DNA of 64,000 bases from Stenotrophomonas sp. WZN-1 (GTDB lineage: Bacteria; Pseudomonadota; Gammaproteobacteria; Xanthomonadales; Xanthomonadaceae), in contig NZ_CP021768.1 in assembly GCF_002192255.1 (NCBI RefSeq), positions 1,816,001 through 1,880,000 on the forward strand, written 5' to 3'. The position numbers and the translations under genes are program-made. Shown here in pieces: positions 15,625-25,132 of the stretch (positions within the stretch are counted from its first letter, which is position 1; each line of letters begins with the position of its first letter). The notes under the pieces are model-generated. The model did not search any database, was not told the origin of the DNA, and saw only the letters and a program-made list of their open reading frames with translations.

Positions 15625-17397
15625 TCAATCGATGAACTGCAGTCGTGCCAGTTCAGCGTACAGTCCGCCTTCGGCCAAAAGCTGGGCATGGGTGCCTTCG
15701 GCGACGATACGACCCTGGTCCATCACCACGATGCGGTCGGCCTTGAGCACGGTGGCGAGGCGATGGGCGATGACCAGCGTGGTGCGACCGGCCATCAGCC
15801 GCTCAAGCGCCTGCTGCACGCCATGCTCGCTCTGCGCATCCAGCGCGCTGGTGGCTTCGTCCAGCAGCAGGATCGGCGCATCCTTCAGCAATGCGCGGGC
15901 AATCGCCACGCGCTGCTGCTGGCCACCGGACAGGCGCGCACCGCGTTCGCCCAGCTCACTGTCGTAGCCCTGCGGCAACGCACGCAGGAAGCCATCGGCC
16001 TCGGCCGCACGCGCGGCAGCTTCGACCTCGGCGTCACTGGCCTGCAGGCGGCCGTATCGGATGTTGTCGCGCGCACTGGCCGCGAACAGCGTCGGCTGCT
16101 GCGGCACCAGCGCCAGCTGCGCGCGCAGCTCGGCCGGATCGACCTGGCGCACGTCGATGCCATCCACGCAGATGCGGCCGCTGGCCGGATCGTGGAAGCG
16201 CAGCAGCATCGACAGCACCGTGCTCTTGCCCGCGCCCGACGGGCCGACCAGGGCCACGGTCTCGCCAGGGCGCACGTGCAGGTTGAAGTGGTCCAGCGCG
16301 GCCTGGTCCGGGCGCTGCGGGTAGTGGAACACCACGTCGTCGAACTGGATGTCGCCGCGCAGCGGTTGCGGTAGTGCGTGCGGCTGCGCCGGCGCACGGA
16401 TCTCGATGTCTTCCTGCAGCAGCTCGCCAATGCGGCCCATGCCACCGGCGGCACGCTGCAGTTCGTTCCACACTTCGGCCAGCGCACCCACCGAGCCACC
16501 GCCGATTAGCGCGTACAGCACGAACTGGCCCAGCGTGCCGGCACTGAGGCGCCCGTCGATGACATCGTGCGCGCCCAGCCACAGCACGCCAACGATGGCA
16601 CCGAATACCAGCAGGATGGCGCTGGCGGTGACCAGTGACTGCGCACCGATGCGACGGCGCGCGGCACTGATGGCATCGCCCAGTGCCTTGTCGAAGCGTC
16701 CGCGCTCATAGGGCTCGCGTGCATGCGCCTGCACCGTGCGCACGGCGCCCAGCGTCTCGCTGGCCAGGCTGTTGGCATCGGCGATGCGGTCCTGGCTGCT
16801 GCGTGCAACCGTGCGCAGCTTGCGCGCGCCGATGATGATCGGCAGCACCGCCAGCGGGATGCCGAGCAGCGACCATGCCGCCAGCCGCGGGCTGGTGACG
16901 AACAGCATGGCCAGGCTGCCGACCACGGTGACGCTGCTGCGCAGGGCGACCGACATGGTCGAGCCGACCACGCTGCGCAGCAGTTCGCTGTCAGCGGTCA
17001 GGCGGGAGACCAGTTCGCCGCTGCGGCTGCGGTCGTGGAATCCAGCACCGAGCTGGATCAGGTGTGCGTACAGGCGGCTGCGCAGGTCGGCGACGACCTT
17101 TTCGCCCAGCAGCGACACGAAGAAGAACCGTGCGGCCGTGGCCAGTGCCAGCACCACCGCCACCAGCATCAGCAGGGCGAACGCACGGTTGATCTGGCCA
17201 CCGCTGGTGAAGCCGTGGTCGATCATCTGCTTCACGGCGGGGGGCAGGCTCAGCGTGGCGGCTGAAGACACCGCCAGCGCCAGCAGCCAGGCGGTGAACA
17301 GCCCGCTGTGGCGGCGCACGAACGGCCACAACGTCCGCAGGCTGCCGAGGCGGCGCAGCGGTGGGGTCGAGGCGGGGGCGTCGTCCTTGTCAGTCAT
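15625..17397 (-). CDS. ABC exporter, fused membrane and ATPase domains (MsbA/BmrA type)
   Basis: A 590-residue half-transporter. Six transmembrane helices occupy about residues 30-310. The nucleotide-binding domain has Walker A GPSGAGKST, signature LSGGQQQRVAIARALL, Walker B ILLLDEATSALD and the switch histidine in LVIAHRLATV. It works as a homodimer in the inner membrane exporting lipid or drug-like compounds; the substrate cannot be told. It is not clearly the essential lipid A flippase, since lpxK is not adjacent. The start ATG at 17397 overlaps the yigZ stop by eight bases (ATGACTGA), which favours this start and suggests coupling. Confidence 0.88.
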   Translation of the reverse strand: MTDKDDAPASTPPLRRLGSLRTLWPFVRRHSGLFTAWLLALAVSSAATLSLPPAVKQMIDHGFTSGGQINRAFALLMLVAVVLALATAARFFFVSLLGEKVVADLRSRLYAHLIQLGAGFHDRSRSGELVSRLTADSELLRSVVGSTMSVALRSSVTVVGSLAMLFVTSPRLAAWSLLGIPLAVLPIIIGARKLRTVARSSQDRIADANSLASETLGAVRTVQAHAREPYERGRFDKALGDAISAARRRIGAQSLVTASAILLVFGAIVGVLWLGAHDVIDGRLSAGTLGQFVLYALIGGGSVGALAEVWNELQRAAGGMGRIGELLQEDIEIRAPAQPHALPQPLRGDIQFDDVVFHYPQRPDQAALDHFNLHVRPGETVALVGPSGAGKSTVLSMLLRFHDPASGRICVDGIDVRQVDPAELRAQLALVPQQPTLFAASARDNIRYGRLQASDAEVEAAARAAEADGFLRALPQGYDSELGERGARLSGGQQQRVAIARALLKDAPILLLDEATSALDAQSEHGVQQALERLMAGRTTLVIAHRLATVLKADRIVVMDQGRIVAEGTHAQLLAEGGLYAELARLQFID

Positions 17398-17986
17398 CCT
17401 GGTCGTCGTCTTGTATGCGGATACGGTCACGGGTGGCGTCGCGCAGGCGGATTTTCAATGCATCGACCTGATCGGCCGGCAATTCGACCCGCAGGCACAC
17501 GCCATTGGCATCGAACTGTTCATCGCGCTTTTCGGCGCCGAAGGTGGGCAGGGTGGCGTGCAGGGTGCCCAGATCCTCGAAGCCGGCCAGCAGCTGCAGC
17601 CGGGCCATCGCCACCAGCGGCAAGCGCGGGGCGGTACGCAGGCATTCGGCGGCAGCGCCGCCGTAGGCGCGCACCAGGCCACCGGCGCCGAGCTTGATAC
17701 CGCCGAACCAGCGCGTGACCACCACCATCACCCGGTCGAAGCCCTGGCCGTCGATCGCAGCCAGGATCGGCCGGCCAGCGGTGCCGGCGGGCTCGCCATC
17801 ATCGCTGGAGCGGTAGTCCTGGCCGTGCCGGTAGGCCCAGCAGTTGTGGGTCGCATCGGCTACGGCCACCTGCTGCAGGAACGCCAATGCTGCCGCGGCG
17901 CCATCGATCGGCGCGGCATGGGCAATGAAGCGGCTGTGTTTGACTTCCAGCGTGTGGCTGACCGGCTGGGCGAGGGTATCGGGCAT
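17390..17986 (-). CDS. yigZ: YigZ/IMPACT-family protein
   Basis: A 198-residue protein of the UPF0029/IMPACT family. Diagnostic motifs are KHSRFIAHAAPI, ATHNCWAYR, SSDDGEPAGTAGRPIL and VVTRWFGGIKLGAGGLVRAYGGA. The N-terminal domain is ribosomal-protein-like; the C-terminal domain is related to EF-G domain V. The bacterial function is unsettled; the eukaryotic relative IMPACT affects translation control. ATG 17986 is preferred, with an in-frame ATG three codons upstream as an alternative. It overlaps the ABC exporter gene by eight bases. Confidence 0.9.
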   Translation of the reverse strand: MPDTLAQPVSHTLEVKHSRFIAHAAPIDGAAAALAFLQQVAVADATHNCWAYRHGQDYRSSDDGEPAGTAGRPILAAIDGQGFDRVMVVVTRWFGGIKLGAGGLVRAYGGAAAECLRTAPRLPLVAMARLQLLAGFEDLGTLHATLPTFGAEKRDEQFDANGVCLRVELPADQVDALKIRLRDATRDRIRIQDDDQDD

Positions 17987-18026
17987 CCCCGCCATTCTAC
18001 GGGGTTGCCGGAGGTCGCTGTCCGCT

Positions 18027-19055
18027 TCAGTCGTCCAGCAACGGGCGCAGGTCGCGCGGCAGGCGCGCTTCCGGATACTGCTGCACGTAGCGCTCCAGGC
18101 TGGCGCGGGCCAGGTCGCGCTGGCCGTCGTCGCGCCGCGCGCGGATTTTCTGCAGCCACTGCCGTCGCGGCAGCTGTGCATCCGCGTCCACCTCGGCCTG
18201 CACGGCATCCGCACTGAGCCCCGCGTCGGCACCGCGGCGCATGACGCCGGGAGCGGAGCGGCTCGGGGCCTGGCGCTTCATCGACGTGATCTCTACCCGA
18301 TCCAGCGCTTGCGCCCGTTCGGCATCGGCAGCGTTGGCCACTGGCGCCTCGGCAGTGCGTGCTTTCAATGCCCCTGCCGGGGCTGGCGCCAAGGCCGGTG
18401 CAGGTGCCGAGTAGGCAGCCGGTGCAGGAGGTGCGGGCGGTGCCGCTGCCGGTGCGGGAGGCAGCGCGGCAAAGGAGGTGTCGGCGGCCACTTCTGCAAC
18501 CCTCGATCGTGCTGCCGATGGTGCCGTCGGAGGCGCAGCAGCAGTGGCCTCGGCCGGCGCCGGTGCCGGCGCGCGCGCGATGGCCGGGGCGGCAGCGGCG
18601 GGTGCCGGCGCAGCAACCGGGGCAGTCGGAGACGCTGCCGGGGCAGGGGCCGGTTCTGCGGCCGCAGCGGCGCTGTCTGCAGCATTGCTGTCATCGGCCG
18701 CACTCCTTTCCGCCATCTGCGCCGTGGCCGCGTCATCGGCCACGGCTGGAGCTGCCGCCACCTGGGCCTCGCCTGCCGGAACCGGTGGCGGTTCCGGGCG
18801 CAGCTGCCAGGCGATGCCGATGGCGAACACCATCGAGGCGGCGATGCCGAATACCGCCGGCCAGCGTGGGCGCGTGCGCTGCGTGCGTGGCGCGTCCGGC
18901 GAGGCGACGGCCTCGGCAGCCGGTGCGTCCACGGCAGCGCGCGCCGCGGCCAGGATGGTGGCGTCCAGTGTGGCCGGTGGGGCCTGTTCGACGCGACGGC
19001 CGAGCAGGCGCGCCAGCTCGCGTTCTTCCGGCGTCAGCGGTTCGTCTCGGTTCAT
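18027..19055 (-). CDS. Probable anti-sigma factor, single-pass membrane protein with Ala/Pro-rich linker
   Basis: A 342-residue protein. A short cytoplasmic part (MNRDEPLTPEERELARLLGR) precedes one transmembrane helix (AVFGIAASMVFAIGIAW, about residues 83-99). A periplasmic stretch of about 170 residues follows that is extremely rich in Ala, Pro and Val. A conserved-looking C-terminal segment (LPRRQWLQKIRARRDDGQRD) ends the protein. Its start overlaps the stop of the upstream ECF sigma gene by ATGA, the usual arrangement for a sigma/anti-sigma pair. I infer that it holds the sigma factor at the membrane; no ZAS-type zinc motif is visible, so the role rests on context. Confidence 0.65.
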   Translation of the reverse strand: MNRDEPLTPEERELARLLGRRVEQAPPATLDATILAAARAAVDAPAAEAVASPDAPRTQRTRPRWPAVFGIAASMVFAIGIAWQLRPEPPPVPAGEAQVAAAPAVADDAATAQMAERSAADDSNAADSAAAAAEPAPAPAASPTAPVAAPAPAAAAPAIARAPAPAPAEATAAAPPTAPSAARSRVAEVAADTSFAALPPAPAAAPPAPPAPAAYSAPAPALAPAPAGALKARTAEAPVANAADAERAQALDRVEITSMKRQAPSRSAPGVMRRGADAGLSADAVQAEVDADAQLPRRQWLQKIRARRDDGQRDLARASLERYVQQYPEARLPRDLRPLLDD

Positions 19056-19675
19056 GCGTTCAGTCCCGCACGCAGCTTGTCCATCGCATAGCGCAGCCGC
19101 GATTTCACGGTTTCCCGGCCTACGCCGGTGATCTGGCCGATCTCCTCCAGGCTCAGTTCCTGATCCAGCCGCAACTGCAGCACTTCGCGCTGCTCGGGCG
19201 GCAGTTGCTCCATCGCCAGCTGGATGCGGCGACGTTGTTCGAATTCGGAAAGCTCGGCTTCCGGGGTCTGCCCGTCCTCGATCGCGGCCAGGCGCAGGTC
19301 GGCGTCGGCCGGTGCGGCGGGGCGATGGCGGGCGGCGCGCCAATGGTCGTTCAGGCGGTTGTGGGCGATGCGGAACAGCCAGGTGCTGAATGCAGCTTCA
19401 GGCTGCCAGCCCGCGCGGGCGCTGATCACCCGTTGCCAGACATCCTGGAAGATCTCCTCGGCCAGCGCGTTGTCGCGCAGTTGCCGCAGCAGGAAGCCGA
19501 ACAGGCGCTTGCGATGGCGCGCATACAGGCTTTCGAACGCGCGCAGGTCGCCACCGGCCCAGGCCAGCATCAAGGCTTCATCGGTTGGCAGTGCGCTGGC
19601 TTCCACGGCGTACAGGGTAAGGCCTGCAGGCGGTGGCGCATAGCCGGTGACGGGGGCGGGCAGGGCGAGGTTCAT
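19052..19675 (-). CDS. RNA polymerase sigma factor, ECF subfamily
   Basis: A 207-residue ECF sigma factor. Region 2 reads AFESLYARHRKRLFGFLLRQ and AEEIFQDVWQRVI, followed by FSTWLFRIAHNRLNDHWRA. Region 4 is EQLPPEQREVLQLRLDQELS and LEEIGQITGVGRETVKSRLRYAMDKLR. It directs RNA polymerase to a small stress regulon, probably including its own operon. An upstream ATG at 19744 would add 23 residues without family similarity, so I prefer 19675. It is translationally coupled to the membrane protein downstream (ATGA overlap) and diverges from the GGDEF/EAL gene. Confidence 0.88.
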   Translation of the reverse strand: MNLALPAPVTGYAPPPAGLTLYAVEASALPTDEALMLAWAGGDLRAFESLYARHRKRLFGFLLRQLRDNALAEEIFQDVWQRVISARAGWQPEAAFSTWLFRIAHNRLNDHWRAARHRPAAPADADLRLAAIEDGQTPEAELSEFEQRRRIQLAMEQLPPEQREVLQLRLDQELSLEEIGQITGVGRETVKSRLRYAMDKLRAGLNA

Positions 19676-19817
19676 GGCGTGGAAGCGGCTACGGACAGCA
19701 GGAAAAACGTACGGGCGCACGATTCGGGGTTTACGGGCTTCCATTGCCCCCCGGGTGGCGCGCTATGCTCGGCGGCTCAGGGGAGGCGACGCACAGACGG
19801 CGCCAAGAGATTGTCAT

Positions 19818-22658
19818 TTGTCCACGCACGTTGAACCGGCGGAAGAGCCACCACACGAGGCCGTGCTGAGCACGGCGCTGGTGCGCGCATTGCATGCGCT
19901 GCTGCCGGAATCCGCCGTGGTCCGCGTTGGCTGGGACGACCCGCAGCTGGGCCGCGGCCAGGGCGGCTGGCCGGCTGTCCTGGCGGCTGGGGCGGTCACG
20001 GCGCCGGGCGCCGGCGACGGTTGCCATGGCTGGGAATACGACGGTGCCCGCCTGCAGTTGTCGGTGGAAGGCGCCGTGCCTTCCGCAGCGTGGTGGGGAC
20101 TGGCCCGGCAGGCCATGGAGCTGGCGTTGCAGCGCGGTCGCCAGGCCGGGCAGATCAAGGCGCTGGAAGAGGCTGAACGGCTGCAGCAGGCGCTGTTCCA
20201 GATCGCCGATCTGGCCGGCGCCGACCTGGAGATGCCGGAGATGCTGCGCCACGTGCACGGCGTGCTCGGCACGCTGATGTATGCGGAAAACTGCTACATC
20301 GTCGAGTACGACGACGTTCGCGACCAGATCCGCTTCCTGTACTTCGCCGACCAGGTCGACGACTTCGTCGCCGATCCGTCGCAGAGCCATGATGCCGGCG
20401 AGATGCCGCGCAGCCTGACCGTGGCGTTGCTGCGCCACGGCAAGCCGCTCAGTGGCCCCTCGCGCGAGCTGCTGGCGCGCGTGGTCGAGCAGGAGCACGA
20501 CCCGCAGCGTGGCCCGGAGAGCCTGGACTGGCTGGGCGTGCCGATGCTGCGCGATGGCCGGGTCTGCGGCGCCATCGTAGTGCAGAGCTATGAGCTGGCG
20601 GCCCGCTATGGCGAGGCCGAGCGGGCGCTGCTGGGCTTTGTCGCGCAGCATGTGCAGACCGCGATGGACCGGCGCCAGGCGCAGGTCCGGCTGGAACAAC
20701 AGGTGGAGCGGCGCACGCTGGAGCTGCAGCGCGCCAATCGCAGCCTGCAGGATGAAGTGGCCGAGCGCCGCCGCGCCGAGCAGCTGCAGACCGCGCTGTA
20801 CAACATCGCCGAGATGGCGATGTCGGCCGACAGCCTGGCCCAGTTCTACGGGCAGGTGCATGGCGTGGTCGGGCGCCTGCTTGACGCGCGCAATTTCTAC
20901 ATCGCGCTGGTGAACGGGGCCGGCAACGGCCTGGACTTCGTCTATTCGGTGGACGAACACAACGCCAGCCGCGCGCCACGCGCGTTCAGCCGCGGCCTGA
21001 CCGAGTACGTCGTGCGCAACCGGCGCCCGTTGCTGGCTTCGCGGCAACAGATCGACGCACTGCTGGCCAGCGGCGAAGTGCGCGAATCGGGCGCACGTTC
21101 GCATTGCTGGTTGGGCGTGCCGCTGCTGCGCGACGACGAGGTGGTCGGCGCGATCGTGGTGCAGAGCTACAGCGAGAACAGCACGTTCAGCGTGCACGAT
21201 CAGCGCTTGTTGACCTTCGTTGCACAGAACATCGGAACCGGGCTGGCGCGCCAGCGCGACCAGCAGCAGTTGCGCTCGGCGCATGCCGAGCTGGAAAAGC
21301 GCGTGGAGGAACGTACCCGCGAGCTGGCCGAAGTCAACGAAAAATTGCTCGGGCAGATCGGCGAGCGCCTGCGTGCCGAGCAGCGCCTGACCCATCAGGC
21401 CATGCACGATGCACTGACCGGCCTGCCCAACCGCCTGCACCTGCTTGATCGCCTGCAGGATGCGCTGGCGCTGGCCAAACGCGAGGGTGGGCCGGTGTTC
21501 GCCGTGCTGTTCCTCGATCTGGATCGCTTCAAGCTGGTCAACGACAGCATCGGCCACGCCGCCGGTGATCGGATGCTGGTGGAGGTGGCCAAGCGCATCG
21601 TATCGATGGCTGGCACCGAGGACGTGGTGGCGCGGCTGGGCGGTGATGAGTTCGCGGTGCTGCTGCAGTGTCCGCAGGGATTGGCACAGGCGCTGGATTT
21701 CGGCCAGCGGCTGTTGCTGGCACTGCAGGAATCGATGTGGATCGCCGGGCGCGAGCTGTTCCCGTCCGGCAGCCTGGGCATCGCCTTGTGGAATCCGCGC
21801 TACCGCACCGGTGAAGAGCTGTTGCGCGACGCCGACGCGGCGATGTACCGGGCCAAGGCGCAGGGCCATGACCGCTGCGCGATCTTCGACGAAGACATGC
21901 GCGAGCAGGCCATGCGCAGCCTCGATCTGGAAGCCGACCTGCGCCGTGCGATCAACAACCGCGATTTCGTCCCGTTCTATCAGCCCATCGTGCGCCTGTC
22001 CGATGGCGAGGTGGTGGGGCATGAGGCCTTGCTGCGCTGGCAGCACGAGCGTCGTGGCCTGCTGCTGCCCGGGGCGTTCCTGGAACTTGGCGAGGAAAGT
22101 GGCCTGATCGAACAGGTCGACTGGCTGATCTACGAACAGGTCATCGCGGGACTGGCCGAAGGCGGCCACGGCTATGTCTCGGTGAACGTATCGCCACGCC
22201 ATTTCCGTTCGGCCGAGTTCAGTGGTCGCCTGTTCGGTCTGCTCGATGCATGCGGCGCCGATCCGCGCCGGCTACGCCTGGAGATTACCGAGGTGGCGCT
22301 GCTGGATGATGGCCCGCACACGCTGCGCATCCTGCAGGGCCTGCGCGAGCGTGGCATCCAGGTACAGCTGGACGATTTCGGTACCGGCTTCTCGGCGCTG
22401 TCCTACCTGCACCGTTTCCCGATCAGCACGTTGAAGATCGACCAGAGCTTCATCGCTGGCCTGCATGGGCCGGAAGTGCAGAGCACGCGCGCGCTGGTTG
22501 AGGGCGTGCTGTCACTGGCCCGCACCCTGGGCATTGAAACCATCGGCGAAGGCATCGAGACCGAGGCGCAGCGGCAGACGCTGCGCGAACTCGGGTGCGA
22601 CTACGGCCAGGGCTACCTGCTGGGCCGTCCGGCACCGTGGGAGCGTGCGGTGGCCTGA
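19818..22658 (+). CDS. c-di-GMP turnover protein, GAF-GAF-GGDEF-EAL
   Basis: A large cytoplasmic signalling protein, about 946 residues from a TTG start at 19818 (MSTHVEPAEEPPHEA); the upstream in-frame ATG would lie inside the divergent sigma gene. Two GAF-like domains (about 100-260 and 305-460) are joined by a coiled coil and followed by another (EKRVEERTRELAEVNEKL). GGDEF domain: LTGLPNRLHLLDRL and RLGGDEFAV, intact. EAL domain: HEALLRW, EITEVALLDDG, LDDFGTGFSALSYL, LKIDQSF and EGIETEAQ, intact. Both cyclase and phosphodiesterase sites look complete. The protein could switch activity according to ligands sensed by the GAF domains. No membrane segment is visible. Confidence 0.9.
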   Translation: MSTHVEPAEEPPHEAVLSTALVRALHALLPESAVVRVGWDDPQLGRGQGGWPAVLAAGAVTAPGAGDGCHGWEYDGARLQLSVEGAVPSAAWWGLARQAMELALQRGRQAGQIKALEEAERLQQALFQIADLAGADLEMPEMLRHVHGVLGTLMYAENCYIVEYDDVRDQIRFLYFADQVDDFVADPSQSHDAGEMPRSLTVALLRHGKPLSGPSRELLARVVEQEHDPQRGPESLDWLGVPMLRDGRVCGAIVVQSYELAARYGEAERALLGFVAQHVQTAMDRRQAQVRLEQQVERRTLELQRANRSLQDEVAERRRAEQLQTALYNIAEMAMSADSLAQFYGQVHGVVGRLLDARNFYIALVNGAGNGLDFVYSVDEHNASRAPRAFSRGLTEYVVRNRRPLLASRQQIDALLASGEVRESGARSHCWLGVPLLRDDEVVGAIVVQSYSENSTFSVHDQRLLTFVAQNIGTGLARQRDQQQLRSAHAELEKRVEERTRELAEVNEKLLGQIGERLRAEQRLTHQAMHDALTGLPNRLHLLDRLQDALALAKREGGPVFAVLFLDLDRFKLVNDSIGHAAGDRMLVEVAKRIVSMAGTEDVVARLGGDEFAVLLQCPQGLAQALDFGQRLLLALQESMWIAGRELFPSGSLGIALWNPRYRTGEELLRDADAAMYRAKAQGHDRCAIFDEDMREQAMRSLDLEADLRRAINNRDFVPFYQPIVRLSDGEVVGHEALLRWQHERRGLLLPGAFLELGEESGLIEQVDWLIYEQVIAGLAEGGHGYVSVNVSPRHFRSAEFSGRLFGLLDACGADPRRLRLEITEVALLDDGPHTLRILQGLRERGIQVQLDDFGTGFSALSYLHRFPISTLKIDQSFIAGLHGPEVQSTRALVEGVLSLARTLGIETIGEGIETEAQRQTLRELGCDYGQGYLLGRPAPWERAVA

Positions 22659-22677
22659 GCCACCGCGCCGGGGTGCC

Positions 22678-23271
22678 TCAGCGCAGGGCGGAGCGACGCT
22701 TCTCGTCGATCCACTTCGAGGCCTGGGCCGGCTGGTAGTTCTGCATCCACTCCAGCATTTCCTCGATGTCCGAGCCGTACCACAGGTCCTGGCGCTGGTC
22801 CGGATGCAGGAAGCGCTCCTCCACCATGCGATCGATCATGCCGATCAGCGGGGCGTAGAAGCCTTCCACGTCGAGGAAGGCGCACGGCTTGTTGCCGATG
22901 CCCAGCTGGCGCCAGGTCAGCATCTCGAAGATCTCTTCCATGGTGCCGAAGCCGCCGGGCAGGGCGACGAAGCCATCGGCAAGGTCGAACATGCGCGACT
23001 TGCGCTCATGCATCGAACCGACGATCTCCAGCTCGGTCAGGCCGCGGTGGGCCACTTCCCAGTCGGCCAGCTGGCGCGGGATCACGCCGGTCACCTCGCC
23101 GCCGGCGGCGAGCACGGCATTGGCCACGGTTCCCATCAGGCCGACGTTGCCCCCGCCATACACCAGGCGCAGGCCGTCACGGGCGATGCGATCACCCAGG
23201 GCAATGGCGCGTTCGGTGTAGGCGGGCTTGCTGCCAGCGTTGGAACCACAGTAGACGCAGATCGACTTCAT
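22678..23271 (-). CDS. LOG-family protein (putative cytokinin riboside 5'-monophosphate phosphoribohydrolase)
   Basis: A 197-residue Rossmann-fold protein of the TIGR00730/LOG family. Motifs: KSICVYCGSNAGSKPAY at the start, LVYGGGNVGLMGTVANAVL, the substrate motif VALPGGFGTMEEIFEMLTW (PGGxGTxxE) and MIDRMVEERFL. Plant LOG enzymes release free cytokinin bases from their nucleotides, and bacterial members hydrolyse nucleoside monophosphates such as AMP. The name lysine decarboxylase, often attached to this family, is wrong. It follows the GGDEF/EAL gene convergently and precedes an aminotransferase on the same strand. Confidence 0.9.
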   Translation of the reverse strand: MKSICVYCGSNAGSKPAYTERAIALGDRIARDGLRLVYGGGNVGLMGTVANAVLAAGGEVTGVIPRQLADWEVAHRGLTELEIVGSMHERKSRMFDLADGFVALPGGFGTMEEIFEMLTWRQLGIGNKPCAFLDVEGFYAPLIGMIDRMVEERFLHPDQRQDLWYGSDIEEMLEWMQNYQPAQASKWIDEKRRSALR

Positions 23272-23388
23272 GGGGGGGCTTGTCTCTTGGTGCGGAAACG
23301 AAAACGCCCCGCCGGCAACCGGGTCAGCGGTTGCGGGCGGGGTGCGGGTGGATTATCCCTTTCTGTAGCGCCGAAGCGAAGCGGCCGC

Positions 23389-24885
23389 TTACGCCGCCGC
23401 AGCCTGCTCGCGGCGCGGGCCCTCACGCAGGGCGCGGCCCACCATGCCGACCAGCAGGTCCAGCTCGTCGCTGTCCATGCCGAAGTGCGGGGTGAAGCGC
23501 AGCGAGTTCTCGCCACCATGGATCACGTTGATGCCGTGTTGGCGCAGCCATTCCTCGGTGGAGTTGGCGCCGTAGCACTTGAACTGCGGGGCCAGCTCGC
23601 ACGAGAACAGCAGGCCGGTACCCTGCACCTTGGTGATCAGGCCGCCCAGCTCGCTCTTGAGCTGTTCCAGCTTGCGCACGGCCTCGGCACCTCGGTCGGC
23701 GATGTTGGCACGCACCTGCGGGGTCAGCTGCGCCAGGGTGGCGCAGGCCACGTCCAGCGCGCGCGGGTTGCTGGTCATGGTGTTGCCGTAGATGCCCTTG
23801 CGGTACAGCTGCGCGGCATGCTCGGTCACCGCCAGCACCGACAGCGGGTACTGCGCGGCGTTGAGCGCCTTGGAGTAGGTCTCCATGTCCGGCGGATCCA
23901 GACCTTCGAAGCCCGGGTAATCGACTACCGACAGCACGCCATGCGCGCGCAGGCCAGCCTGGATCGAATCCAGCAGCAGCAGGCTGCCGTGCGCATGGGT
24001 CAATTCACGGGCCACGGCATAGAACGCCGGCGGCACCGAACGGCCCGGGTCGCCTTCGCCCATTACCGGTTCCAGGAACACCGCCTCGATGAACCACTGG
24101 TTGCGTGCAGCGTCCTCGAACACCTTGCGCAGGCCGGCCTCATCGTACGGCGCCACGGTGATCACCGAATCCTCACCGCGGTAGCTGGCCAGGTGCTGCA
24201 TGTAGCTCTTGCGGCTGGAATCGGAATACAGGGCGGGGCGGTCGGTACGGCCATGGAAGCTGCCCTTGACCACCACGCGCTTGATCGTGGCGCCGGCGTG
24301 GCGGGCGCCCGGGTCGGTCTGCAGCTTGGCGTTGACGTCGGCGATGCGTGCGGCCAGGCCAACCGCCTCGGAGCCGGAATTCAGGCACATGAAGCGCGCG
24401 AACGGGCAGCCGCCACGGCGGTGGCCGATCTCGGCCTGCAGGGCGGTGACGAAGCGCTGCTGCGACAGGCTGGGGGTCATGATGTTGGCCATCACCTGTG
24501 GGCGTGCCATCGCCTCCAGCACGGCATCCGGGGTGTGCCCGAAGCCGAGCATGCCGTAGCCGCCGGCGTCGTACAGCACGGCGCCCTTCAGGGTGACCAC
24601 CCAGGGGCCGCGCGCGGCCAGTGCCACGTATGGGGTGACTGCATCATCGGCATAGAAATTGACGAAGCCGTCCTGCATCGCGTCGATCTGCGCCTGTTCG
24701 TCCTGCGCCAGCAGCGGCCCCAGGTCGGCCTGCACGCGCGCGAATTCCCCGGCGGCGGCGTCCACCGCGGCGATCAGCTGCGGGTGGTTGGCGGACAGGG
24801 CGGTCAGGGTGGCATCGTCCAGACCGGAGGTGAGGCGGGTGCCGGGCTGGTTGCGCAGGGGGGCGAGGCGTTCGATGAAGCTCAT
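23389..24885 (-). CDS. Class III pyridoxal-phosphate aminotransferase
   Basis: A 498-residue class III (ornithine aminotransferase-like) enzyme. PLP-binding features: GSEAVGLAARIADV, SFHGRT, LLLLDSIQAGLRAHG (Asp contacts the pyridine nitrogen; the usual following DEVQ is DSIQ) and ETYSKALNAAQYPLSVL, where Lys would form the internal aldimine. The C-terminus has LRFTPHFGMDSDELDLLV. Related proteins are often called lysine 6-aminotransferase, but the substrate cannot be read from sequence. The start 24885 is preceded by GGAGA at a good distance. The N-terminal roughly 90 residues are longer than in ordinary family members. Confidence 0.82.
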   Translation of the reverse strand: MSFIERLAPLRNQPGTRLTSGLDDATLTALSANHPQLIAAVDAAAGEFARVQADLGPLLAQDEQAQIDAMQDGFVNFYADDAVTPYVALAARGPWVVTLKGAVLYDAGGYGMLGFGHTPDAVLEAMARPQVMANIMTPSLSQQRFVTALQAEIGHRRGGCPFARFMCLNSGSEAVGLAARIADVNAKLQTDPGARHAGATIKRVVVKGSFHGRTDRPALYSDSSRKSYMQHLASYRGEDSVITVAPYDEAGLRKVFEDAARNQWFIEAVFLEPVMGEGDPGRSVPPAFYAVARELTHAHGSLLLLDSIQAGLRAHGVLSVVDYPGFEGLDPPDMETYSKALNAAQYPLSVLAVTEHAAQLYRKGIYGNTMTSNPRALDVACATLAQLTPQVRANIADRGAEAVRKLEQLKSELGGLITKVQGTGLLFSCELAPQFKCYGANSTEEWLRQHGINVIHGGENSLRFTPHFGMDSDELDLLVGMVGRALREGPRREQAAAA

Positions 24886-25092
24886 TGCAGATCTCCTGAA
24901 ACGATGGGTCGCACGGGCCTTCAAAAGCAAAACGCGCGTCATCACGCGCGCTTGGGGGCAGGCTCGTGCAGCGGACTTCCGACTCGATGCTAGCACTTGT
25001 TTTTTTGCGCGATAACCCCGCAGAAACCTGCTGCATAGCAGCATTTTGCGCGACGTTCGCCGCGAAGCGCGCCGGCTCGCAGACGCTGGACG

Positions 25093-25098
25093 TACAAT
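25093..25098 (+). promoter_or_regulatory. Candidate -10 box upstream of queA
   Basis: TACAAT at 25093-25098 overlaps the in-frame ATG at 25097. If used as -10, the transcript would begin near 25105 and would exclude that ATG, favouring the TTG start at 25133. Confidence 0.4.
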
Positions 25099-25132
25099 GC
25101 GCGCCATTGTCGACCCGTTGCCGCCCACTGCC

